DNA of 42,703 nucleotides from Lysobacteraceae bacterium (lineage in GTDB: Bacteria > Pseudomonadota > Gammaproteobacteria > Xanthomonadales > Rhodanobacteraceae). The notes beneath the pieces were generated by a model. The model searched no databases. It was not told where the DNA came from and worked only from the letters and a program-made list of their open reading frames with translations. The stretch covers positions 1-42,703 of the forward strand of contig JAGWPB010000017.1 in assembly GCA_028870665.1 (NCBI GenBank), given 5' to 3'. Of this stretch, positions 27,384 to 37,143 are shown piece by piece. How positions within the stretch are numbered: the first letter of the stretch is position 1; every line of letters starts with the position of its first letter. Both the position numbers and the translations under genes were made by a program.

Positions 27384-28184
27384 TCAGTGGAGGCCGGCGG
27401 CGGTCGCCGCGGCACTGGTGGCGGTGCGCTCGCGGCGGATCATTTCGCCGGCGAGTCCGAGGTAGGCGATCGCGCCGCGCGATTCGCGGTCGTAGAGGTT
27501 GATCGGCTTGCCGTGGCTGGGCGCCTCGGCCAGCCGCACGTTGCGCGGAATCACCGAGCGCAGGAGCTTGTCCCCGAAGTGGCGGGTGAGCTGCGCCGAG
27601 ACCTCGTTGGCGAGGTTGTTGCGCACGTCGTACATGGTGCGCAGCAGGCCCTCGATCTCGAGCTGCGGATTGAGCCGCCGGCGCACCGCCTCGATGGTCT
27701 CCTTGAGGCTGGCCAGCCCTTCCAGCGCGAAGTACTCGCATTGCACCGGGATCAGCACGCCATGCGCGGCGGTCAGCGCGTTGATGGTCAGCAGGTGCAG
27801 GGTCGGCGGGCAGTCGATCAGGATGATCGGATAGCGGTCGCCGAGCGCCGCCAGCTGTTCCTTGAGGCGGAACTCGCGCGCCAGCGTGTCCATCAGCTTG
27901 AGCTCGGCGGCGGTCAGGTCGCTGTTGCCGGGCAGCAGGTCGTAGCCGGCCTCGGTGGCCAGGATCGCGCGCTCGATCGGAGCCTCCTCGAGCAGCACCT
28001 CGCAGCCGTTGGGTTTGGCCGCGCGCTTGTCGATGCCCGAGGCCATGGTGGCGTTGCCCTGCGGGTCGAGATCGACCAGCAGCACCTTGCGCCGCGCCTC
28101 GGCCAGCGCCGCGGCGAGGTTGACCGCGGTGGTGGTCTTGCCGACCCCGCCTTTCTGGTTGGCGATGGCGATGATGCGCGTCAT
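27384..28184 (-). CDS. parA: Chromosome-partitioning ATPase ParA
   Basis: A 266-residue deviant-Walker ATPase that segregates ParB-parS complexes. [20 protein letters not shown] carries the signature [23 protein letters not shown] and the [17 protein letters not shown] switch region follow. Length and motifs are those of chromosomal Soj/ParA. Its ATG overlaps the rsmG stop by 4 bp (ATGA), and parB begins 8 bp downstream, so rsmG-parA-parB-glycosyltransferase reads as one tightly packed unit. Confidence 0.98.
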   Translation of the reverse strand: MTRIIAIANQKGGVGKTTTAVNLAAALAEARRKVLLVDLDPQGNATMASGIDKRAAKPNGCEVLLEEAPIERAILATEAGYDLLPGNSDLTAAELKLMDTLAREFRLKEQLAALGDRYPIILIDCPPTLHLLTINALTAAHGVLIPVQCEYFALEGLASLKETIEAVRRRLNPQLEIEGLLRTMYDVRNNLANEVSAQLTRHFGDKLLRSVIPRNVRLAEAPSHGKPINLYDRESRGAIAYLGLAGEMIRRERTATSAAATAAGLH

Positions 28185-28834
28185 GGGTGGTGCCTTGCGG
28201 GCCGCGTAGCCCTCTTGATTACCACCAGATGCCGTTCCGCGTCCAAACCCGGCACCGTCAGCCGTTCCACGGCAGCGACACGAAAGCCCGGCGGCAGCGC
28301 GGCCAGCTCATCATCCGGACGGCGACCCTTGAACGCCAGCCAGGCGCCGTCGCGTGCCAGCAGGTGCCCGCCCCAGCGCAGCATGTCGGCGAGGCTGGCC
28401 AGGGCACGGGCGGTGATCCGGTCATGGGTGCCGGTGCAGGCCTCGGCGCGCGCCTGGATCACCTCGACCTGCGGCAGCTCCAGCACGCGCACCGCCTCGC
28501 GCAGGAAGCCGGCCTTCTTGCCGTTGCTGTCCACCAGCGTCACTTTGAGCTGCGGCAGGGCGATCGCCAGCGGAATCCCGGGCAGCCCGGCGCCGCTGCC
28601 GAGATCGGCCAGCGTCATGCCGGCGATCCAGGGCCGCACCACCAGCGAATCGAGCAGATGGCGCGTCACCATCGCCGCCGGTTCGCGCACCGCGGTCAGG
28701 TTGAATTTGCCGTTCCAATGCTCGAGCAGGGCGATGTAGTCGAGCAGGCGCTCGACGGCCGCATCCGGCAGCGCCAGCGCCAACGCGTCGAGTCCGGTCG
28801 TGAGCTGCTGTTTGAGCGCCGTGCGGGCCGGCAT
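28181..28834 (-). CDS. rsmG: 16S rRNA (guanine527-N7)-methyltransferase RsmG (GidB)
   Basis: A 217-residue SAM methyltransferase that makes m7G527 in 16S rRNA; loss gives low-level streptomycin resistance. Family features are [43 protein letters not shown] (SAM loop), [17 protein letters not shown], and [11 protein letters not shown] set the start at 28834, which has AGGAG 6-7 nt upstream; the frame extends 30 codons further without homology. In many bacteria mnmG-rsmG-parA-parB are consecutive; here mnmG is absent and a short SPFH gene lies upstream instead. Confidence 0.96.
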   Translation of the reverse strand: MPARTALKQQLTTGLDALALALPDAAVERLLDYIALLEHWNGKFNLTAVREPAAMVTRHLLDSLVVRPWIAGMTLADLGSGAGLPGIPLAIALPQLKVTLVDSNGKKAGFLREAVRVLELPQVEVIQARAEACTGTHDRITARALASLADMLRWGGHLLARDGAWLAFKGRRPDDELAALPPGFRVAAVERLTVPGLDAERHLVVIKRATRPARHHP

Positions 28835-28911
28835 GCCTGTCTCCTGCGGCAGCCGGCCGCGGTGGGCCGCCCAGTATCCCGGCGCACCGCGGTGAAATCC
28901 AGCCCGAACGC

Positions 28912-28941
28912 ACGGGGCCCGCACATGGCGGGCCCCGTTTT
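28912..28941 (+). terminator. Strong hairpin with short T-tract, upstream of rsmG
   Basis: An 11-bp perfect stem (28912-28922 with 28928-28938) around a 5-nt loop is followed on the plus strand by TTT. The genes on both sides are on the minus strand, where no T-tract follows, so the orientation is unexpected. It may act as a weak or factor-assisted terminator for the SPFH gene, or be an unrelated palindrome. Confidence 0.4.
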
Positions 28942-28960
28942 GCCTTGAGAGTCGGCGTCG

Positions 28961-29425
28961 TCAGTCGAGCTCGGTGTCGATGCGGGTCACCAGCAATCCA
29001 TGAGCCTCCACGGCGGCGTTCAATGTCCGCTTCAGCGCCGCGTTGCGCTCGCCGACGGGGGCCTGCGGATCGATGCCAAGCAGGACGGATCGTGCGCGTG
29101 CCTGCAGCAGCGCGTCGGCGCCCTCGATCATGTTCTCGGCGCGCGCCGGATCAAGCACCTGCCAGTACAGCGTGGCGCGCACGGCACGCGCCGCCGCGCC
29201 GCCCTGCGCCAGAGTTTCGTCCAGTCGCAGCGTGCGACCGGTGAGACTGATCTTGTGCGCCACCCGTTCCAGCAGCGGCAAGACCATGTGCGTACCCGGC
29301 GTGAGCAGGCGCGCTGGCCGCCCGAGCCGATGCAGGGAATACACCTGGCCTTCGGGAATGCGCTTGATCGACAGCGCAACGACCATCAAGACCAGGCAGA
29401 GCAGGGCAATCAGAGTGAGCGGCAT
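28961..29425 (-). CDS. Short SPFH/band-7 family membrane protein
   Basis: A 154-residue protein with one N-terminal membrane segment (residues 2-18, LTLIALLCLVLMVVALSI), then the start of a band-7/stomatin domain: IPEGQVYSLHRLGRPARLLTPG, LPLLERVAHKISLTGRTLRL, VRATLYWQVLDPARAENMI. Slipin-type proteins are usually about 250 residues or longer with a C-terminal coiled coil; this one stops at ERNAALKRTLNAAVEAHGLL..., so it is a short form lacking the oligomerising tail. The start codon has no recognisable Shine-Dalgarno sequence (GATTAAAAATC precedes it). Function is unknown; SPFH proteins usually scaffold membrane microdomains or regulate proteases. Confidence 0.78.
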   Translation of the reverse strand: MPLTLIALLCLVLMVVALSIKRIPEGQVYSLHRLGRPARLLTPGTHMVLPLLERVAHKISLTGRTLRLDETLAQGGAAARAVRATLYWQVLDPARAENMIEGADALLQARARSVLLGIDPQAPVGERNAALKRTLNAAVEAHGLLVTRIDTELD

Positions 29426-29744
29426 GATTTTTAATCAACGAGTTGAATGCGCTAGATCGAGTGATATATCGAGACTATCTGCTATCTGGCCGTTAATGCT
29501 ACGGGCCTGAGCATGCCTTAACTCCAAACTAACGGCAACACCCTAGGCTGAAATCAGCTTGCCGGCCGTGCGTGCGGTCACAAGACATGCATCTTGCGTG
29601 CCGGAGCGGTAGCGTGGCCGACCGTCAGCGCAGCCGGTGCGGGTGGCGCCCGCAGGATGCCGCGGGTTTCAGCGTGCCGCCCGCGCCCTCCGCCCGCGCA
29701 GTGCGGGGCCGCGTCAACGGCGACTCACCCGCGATGGCGGGGAT
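29426..29744. other. Intergenic region with AT-rich island
   Basis: No gene is recognised in these 319 bp. The first 135 bp are conspicuously AT-rich compared with the window. They contain GATATATC (29463-29470) and a tandem heptamer CTATCTG-CTATCTG (29475-29488). They lie upstream of the minus-strand SPFH gene and presumably hold its promoter, although no clean -35/-10 pair was found. The remaining part, downstream of the oxygenase gene, is GC-rich and featureless apart from a small CCCGC/GCGGG hairpin. Confidence 0.5.
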
Positions 29745-31559
29745 TCAGGCCGGAACGACATCGAAGGCGATCGTCAGCCGCGTCTGCGTGCCCGAAAAGG
29801 GCACGGTGCCGTGCCACATGTACGACGGGAACAGCACCAGCAGGCCCGGCTCGGGCTTGACGAAATGCTCGGCCGGCAACGGCGGTTCCAGCGCCAGGCC
29901 GGGCTGCCCGAACTTGATCCAGCCGGCGTGGTCGTCACCCTGCACGGCATCCGGCAGTTCGATGTAGCACGCCGACGAGAGCCAGCCGTCGGTGTGGAAG
30001 TGATCGACGTGGAAACCGCGGGGACGCAGCTGCACCGACCAGCTGCCGCTGAGCCGATAAGCGCCGCTGTTGCGCGCGCGCAGCGGATCGTCACCGGCGC
30101 CCAGCCAGGCCATGTGCTCTCGGATCGGACGATCGATGGCATGGAAAAACGCGCGGATCACCGGGTCATCGGCATGGGCCAGGTTCTCCAGCGTCTGGCT
30201 GCCGCCACGCAGCGACTGGTCCGGTGGATGGCCGTAGGTGGTATGGCGTCGCCGCAGCGCCACGGCGAGATCGCGCAGATAGCTCGCGCGATCCGCCCAG
30301 CCCGGCGGTGCATCGAGGACATAGCCGCGCACCATGCGCGCGTAGTCATAGAGCGCGCCATAGCGCGGATCGCCGCGCAGGCGCCAGATCGTGGCCTGCA
30401 GGGCGCGCAGGTGCTGGTCGTGCGGATAGTGCAACTGCAGCGCCTTGATGCGTGGCTCGGCGTCATCGAGCTCGCCGCAGGCAACGAGGATGTCGCAGAG
30501 TGACGCATGCACCGAGGCTGCGGCCGGCGCCAGGGCCTCGGCTCGGCGCGCGTAAGCCAGCGCGGCCGGGCGGTCGGCAGGCAGCGCGGTCATGGCCGCG
30601 CCGAGCAGTTCGTCGGCACCGGCACCGGGCAACGCCGCGGCGCGCGCGAACAAGGCGTGGCCGCCCGGCACGTCTCCGGTGCCGACATGCAGGGCGGCCT
30701 TGATGGCCAGCAGTCTCGGTTGCGCGGGATCGGTCGCGAGCGTCGCGTCCAGTGCGGTGGTAGCGACCGCGAGATCGCCATGGCGAAGCCAGAGCAGCTG
30801 TGCGAGATCCTGCTGCGCTTCGGCAAAGTCGCCGCGGCGCGCGACCGCTTCCCGAAACGCGGCTTCCGCCTCGTCATAACGGCCCAGCGCCGCCAGCGCA
30901 CGGCCCAGCAGGCCCCAGGTCTCGGGCAGGTCGCTGCCCTTGGCCAGTGCGCGCTGTGCCGCTGTCATCGCGGCTTCGTTGCGTCGGGCCTGGTGCAGGG
31001 CCAGCGCCAGGTCGTGTTCGGCGCGTGCGCTCTGCGGCGCGAGTTGCGCGGCGCGCTGCAGGGCCGCGATCGCCTCGTCGTGGCGCTCGAGCTTCTGCAG
31101 GGCATAACCGTGGGCGCCGAGCAGTTCGGCATCGCCGGCGCCGCCGGTCAGCGCGGACACGGTGATCGACAGCGCCTCGGCCGCGCGTTCGCCGGCAAGC
31201 AGCAGTTGCGCCAGGCTCAGTGCCGCGCGCGGGAAACGCGGATCATCGGCATGCGCCCGGCGCAGTTCGCGCTCGGCCTCATCGCTGCGACCGCTGCGCG
31301 CCAGCAGCTCGCCCAGCGCCACCCGCGCCGGTACCCAGCGCGGATCCAGCGCCAGCACGGCACGGAAGGCGTGCTCCGCGGCAGCCGGGTCGCCGCCCTC
31401 CAGACAGGCGCCGCCCAGCATCCAGTGCGCCTGCAGCAGCGCCGGCTGGCGCCGGACCAGTTCTTCGAGCACGCTGCGCGCCTGCGCGAACTGGCCGTTG
31501 CGCAGCAGCAGGCCGGCGTGTTGCAGGGTCGGGGTCGCGGCGGGAGCGGACGGGTGCAT
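29745..31559 (-). CDS. TPR-repeat protein with C-terminal 2OG-Fe(II) oxygenase domain
   Basis: A 604-residue protein with two parts. Residues about 10-380 are tetratricopeptide repeats (for example LLLRNGQFAQARSVLEELV, ALGRYDEAEAAFREAV, GYALQKLERHDEAIAAL). Residues about 400-604 form an iron/2-oxoglutarate oxygenase of the 2OG-FeII_Oxy_5 type. Iron-ligand motifs are FHTDGWLSS (HxD) and the distal FPSYMWHGTVP, with Arg in TRLTIAFD binding 2-oxoglutarate. Such enzymes hydroxylate proteins or small molecules; the TPR array suggests a protein substrate (inference). No signal peptide. The ATG at 31559 is preferred over 31607, though neither has a clear ribosome-binding site. Divergent from the S10 peptidase. 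Confidence 0.87.
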   Translation of the reverse strand: MHPSAPAATPTLQHAGLLLRNGQFAQARSVLEELVRRQPALLQAHWMLGGACLEGGDPAAAEHAFRAVLALDPRWVPARVALGELLARSGRSDEAERELRRAHADDPRFPRAALSLAQLLLAGERAAEALSITVSALTGGAGDAELLGAHGYALQKLERHDEAIAALQRAAQLAPQSARAEHDLALALHQARRNEAAMTAAQRALAKGSDLPETWGLLGRALAALGRYDEAEAAFREAVARRGDFAEAQQDLAQLLWLRHGDLAVATTALDATLATDPAQPRLLAIKAALHVGTGDVPGGHALFARAAALPGAGADELLGAAMTALPADRPAALAYARRAEALAPAAASVHASLCDILVACGELDDAEPRIKALQLHYPHDQHLRALQATIWRLRGDPRYGALYDYARMVRGYVLDAPPGWADRASYLRDLAVALRRRHTTYGHPPDQSLRGGSQTLENLAHADDPVIRAFFHAIDRPIREHMAWLGAGDDPLRARNSGAYRLSGSWSVQLRPRGFHVDHFHTDGWLSSACYIELPDAVQGDDHAGWIKFGQPGLALEPPLPAEHFVKPEPGLLVLFPSYMWHGTVPFSGTQTRLTIAFDVVPA

Positions 31560-31781
31560 GATCGGGGTCGGTACCGGCGCTGCCCACGGTGCGCGGGCAG
31601 ATCGCATCAGAGTGCGCGAGTCTCCATCGCCCCCGGCAGGCGCGCAACATGACCGCGCCTGCGCCGCCGCCGGCCAGTGCCATCAGTCCCGGGAACCCGT
31701 CGCCGTCGCGCTGGTCAGAGAACCCGATGCATCGCACCCGCGCCCTGTGCTGCGGCGCCCCAACCTTCCGTGAGCCAGCCC

Positions 31782-34452
<2,671 letters not shown>

Positions 34453-34720
34453 GCGTGCCTTCCGCTTTGTCGTCCATTGGGGACTTCTCCTCTGGACTTC
34501 CTTCGGCCGTCCCAAAGAGGGACTCCCTTTGGTCGCGTTGGTCGTCCTCAGCAACGCGAAGCATCTGGCTTCGGCTGCGCCAGCGGTACCCCGCCCGGTT
34601 CCGCTCGGCTGCGGTAGTCATCTTCATAGCGAAGCCTCCGCTCGCCTGCGGCACCTGTCTTCTGTTGTCACCCTGAGCCCAGCGAAGGGTCTGATTGCGG
34701 GTGCGGCTGCGGCACACCGT

Positions 34721-35139
34721 CTGGTTCCGCTCGGCTGCCGCCGAACGGGTTACTTTCCTTGCGGGAAAGTAACCAAAGCCATGTGCGCTTCGACAACTCA
34801 TGGAATGAGGCATCCCTGCAGCGGCGTCCCCGGCCCGACCCTCCTTGGTCGGGCGTTCGCCGCCCCGCGATCTGCCCCCGGCAGATCGCAAGCGTGGCGT
34901 CTCACCCCTGGGCTCGAACATGCGCGCCTTGCTCTCGCACCCGTCTGCGCTGCTCGGCGTCGCCCACGGGCGCGGAAGATCTAGAGCGGGGTGTTGCAAC
35001 CATCCATCCCTCGGCCGATATCTCCGGCCCGGCCTTCCATGGCCGGGCGTTCACGGGCTGGCGCCCGTTCACCCCTCGCGAGGGTAGGATGCCCTGAGTC
35101 AAGAAAGGGACCCGCTCGGCGGCAGCCGAGCGGAACCAG
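34721..35139. mobile_element. Candidate 419-bp element bounded by 37-bp inverted repeats
   Basis: The 37-bp segment 34721-34757 matches the reverse complement of 35103-35139 at 34 of 37 positions. The 345-bp interior encodes nothing credible but contains at least five perfect stem-loops. Each terminal repeat is itself foldable (CCGCTCGGC against GCCGAGCGG at 35112-35133). This looks like a MITE-style or REP-cluster element, but no target-site duplication is evident and no transposase is nearby. Confidence 0.45.
34748..34774 (+). repeat. Perfect 11-bp stem-loop repeat
   Basis: GGTTACTTTCC, loop TTGCG, GGAAAGTAACC. The hairpin phrase GTTACTTTC...GAAAGTAACCAAA is a familiar dispersed intergenic repeat in Xanthomonadaceae. 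There is no T-tract, so it is not an intrinsic terminator in the usual sense, although it could stabilise the hemB transcript's 3' end. Confidence 0.75.
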
Positions 35140-35304
35140 GCGGCGCGCCTAAGCCTGCTCGGCGCAAACGAGTATGGGGGCGTTTCGACGAAAGCCTGCG
35201 CACAGCGCGCTCGGCGCGCCAGAGCAGCAGTGCAGCGGGGCAGGGGGCGACCGCGCGCGCGGTAAAGTGGCAGCGCGGTCATCCTGCGGCCGCGAGGACG
35301 GCGC

Positions 35305-37143
35305 GTGAACCAACACCTGTTCCTGCAGTCGGCGGTGGTGTTCCTGCTGGCCACGGTGCTGATGGTGCCGCTGGCGCGCCGCTTCCAGCTCGGCGCAGTG
35401 CTCGGCTATCTCGCCGGCGGGGTTCTGATCGGACCCTCGCTGCTGGGTCTGGTGCCCAACGACGCGCGCGTGGCACAGCTGTCCGAGCTGGGCGTGGTGC
35501 TGTTGCTGTTCGTGATCGGACTGGAACTGTCGCCGCAGCGGCTGTGGGTGATGCGCCGCGCCGTGTTCGGCGTCGGATGGGCGCAGGTGACGACGGCGGC
35601 CCTGGCGATCGGTGCGCTGGCGCGGTTTGGGTTCGGCCTCGGCACCGCCGCGGCGGTCGTGGTCGGACTGGGTCTGGCGCTGTCATCGACCGCGTTCGGC
35701 CTGCAGGTGCTGGCCGAGCGCAAGGAGCTCGGCAGCGCGCACGGCCGCCTCGGCTTCGCCGTCCTGCTGTTCCAGGACCTGGCCGCGATCCCGCTGATCG
35801 CCGCGGTGCCGCTGCTGGCCGGCGCCGCGGCCAGCCATACCGCGCTGCCGAACCTGCCGGCGCTGACGCGCACGGTCGCGGTGATCGTCGCGGTGATCGT
35901 CGGCGGCCGCCTGCTGCTGCGGCCGCTGTTTCGCGCCGTCGCCGCCACCCGCGTCGCCGAGGTGTTCACCGCGACCGCGCTGCTGGTGGTGATCGGCACG
36001 GCGTGGCTGATGGAGCTGGCCGGCATCTCGATGGCGCTGGGCGCGTTCCTGGCCGGTGTGCTGCTGGCCGATTCCGAATACCGCCACGAGCTCGAGGCGC
36101 AGATCGAGCCGTTCAAGGGCCTGCTGCTGGGGCTGTTCTTCATCAGCGTCGGCATGTCGGCCAACCTCGGGCTGCTGTTGCGCGAGCCGCTGGTCGTGGT
36201 CGGCCTCGTCGCGCTGCTGCTGGCGGTGAAGAGCGCCTTGCTGTGGCCGCTGGCGCGCCTGGTCGGACGCATCGACGCGATCGCCGCGCTGCGCCTGACC
36301 GCGCTGCTGGCCGGTGGCGGCGAGTTCGCCTTCGTGGTGTTCAAGATCGCCGGCGACCGTCATCTGCTCGACCGCTCGCAGCAGTCGCTGCTGGTGCTGG
36401 TCATCACGCTGTCGATGGCGCTGACGCCGCTGCTGGTGGGCGCGGCGGGATGGCTGGCGCGACGGCTGGATCGCGCGCCGGCGCGTCCGTTCGACACCAT
36501 CGAAACCGACGCGCCGCGGGTGATCATCGCCGGTTTCGGCCGCGTCGGCCAGATCGTGGCACGCGTGCTGCGCGCGCACCGCATTCCGTTCGTGGCGCTG
36601 GAGCACTCGATCGAGCAGGTGGAATCCTCGCGCCGCTTCGGCACGCAGATTTTTTTCGGCGACCCCTCGCGCCCCGAGCTGCTGCGCGCGGCGCAGGCCG
36701 ACCGCGCCGAGATCTTCGTGCTCGCCACCGACGACCCCGAGACCAACATCCGCACCGCGCGCATCGTGCGCCGGCTGTTTCCGCATCTGCGCATCGTCGC
36801 CCGCGCGCGCAACCGCCAGCACGCCTACCGGCTGATGGATCTCAACGTGCCGATGGTGGTGCGCGAGACCTTCCATTCCAGCCTCGAGATGACCCGCGAC
36901 GTGCTGCGCGCCCTGGGCCTGGACGCCGCCACCGTCGACGCCCACATCGCGCGCTTCCGCGAGCACGACGAGGCGATGCTGCGCGCGCAGTACCTGGTCT
37001 ACGACGACGAGGCGGCGCTGATCCAGAATGCGCGCGAGGCGCTGCAGGAGCTGGAGTCGCTGTTCGCGGCGGACGCCGGCGAGAGCGAGACCGAGGCGGC
37101 GGTCACTCCGGAGGTGTCGCCGGACGGCGCAAGGTCTGGTTGA
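35305..37143 (+). CDS. Kef-type potassium/proton antiporter (CPA2) with RCK domain
   Basis: A 612-residue inner-membrane antiporter. The CPA2 exchanger domain has about 12-13 helices (residues 1-385), with LGYLAGGVLIGPSLLGL, GVVLLLFVIGLELSP, the ion-binding region LLFQDLAAIPLI, and GAFLAGVLLADSEYRHELE. A cytoplasmic RCK_N (TrkA-N) domain (about 405-525) has the nucleotide fold VIIAGFGRVGQIVARVL. KefB/KefC export K+ during electrophile stress under glutathione control, and the layout matches. The ancillary KefF/KefG quinone reductase is not adjacent. The GTG at 35305 has GAGGA 8 nt upstream. The 3' end overlaps the convergent ankyrin gene by 41 bp. Confidence 0.94.
   Translation: MNQHLFLQSAVVFLLATVLMVPLARRFQLGAVLGYLAGGVLIGPSLLGLVPNDARVAQLSELGVVLLLFVIGLELSPQRLWVMRRAVFGVGWAQVTTAALAIGALARFGFGLGTAAAVVVGLGLALSSTAFGLQVLAERKELGSAHGRLGFAVLLFQDLAAIPLIAAVPLLAGAAASHTALPNLPALTRTVAVIVAVIVGGRLLLRPLFRAVAATRVAEVFTATALLVVIGTAWLMELAGISMALGAFLAGVLLADSEYRHELEAQIEPFKGLLLGLFFISVGMSANLGLLLREPLVVVGLVALLLAVKSALLWPLARLVGRIDAIAALRLTALLAGGGEFAFVVFKIAGDRHLLDRSQQSLLVLVITLSMALTPLLVGAAGWLARRLDRAPARPFDTIETDAPRVIIAGFGRVGQIVARVLRAHRIPFVALEHSIEQVESSRRFGTQIFFGDPSRPELLRAAQADRAEIFVLATDDPETNIRTARIVRRLFPHLRIVARARNRQHAYRLMDLNVPMVVRETFHSSLEMTRDVLRALGLDAATVDAHIARFREHDEAMLRAQYLVYDDEAALIQNAREALQELESLFAADAGESETEAAVTPEVSPDGARSG

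Larger units (their letters stand above)
34453..35304. repeat. Hairpin-rich non-coding repeat region
   Basis: 852 bp between hemB and the antiporter gene contain no credible gene. Several short repeats are present: GGTTCCGCTCGGCTGC at 34597-34612 and 34723-34738 and inverted at 35122-35137; a CCAAA/TTTGG hairpin at 34512-34532; and an intergenic phrase of the CCCTGAGCCCAGCGAAGGGT type near 34673. Stem-loops follow at 34748-34774, 34833-34854, 34867-34889, 35027-35048 and 35053-35068, and a 12-bp palindrome CCCTCGCGAGGG at 35073-35084. Comparable sequence recurs between genes in Xanthomonadaceae. The last 150 bp before 35305 must hold the antiporter promoter, but I cannot point to it. Confidence 0.7.

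Noticed and set aside
26509..28184. A parS site near parAB
   Set aside because: I looked for TGTTTCACGTGAAACA-like palindromes in and around the operon and found none convincing.
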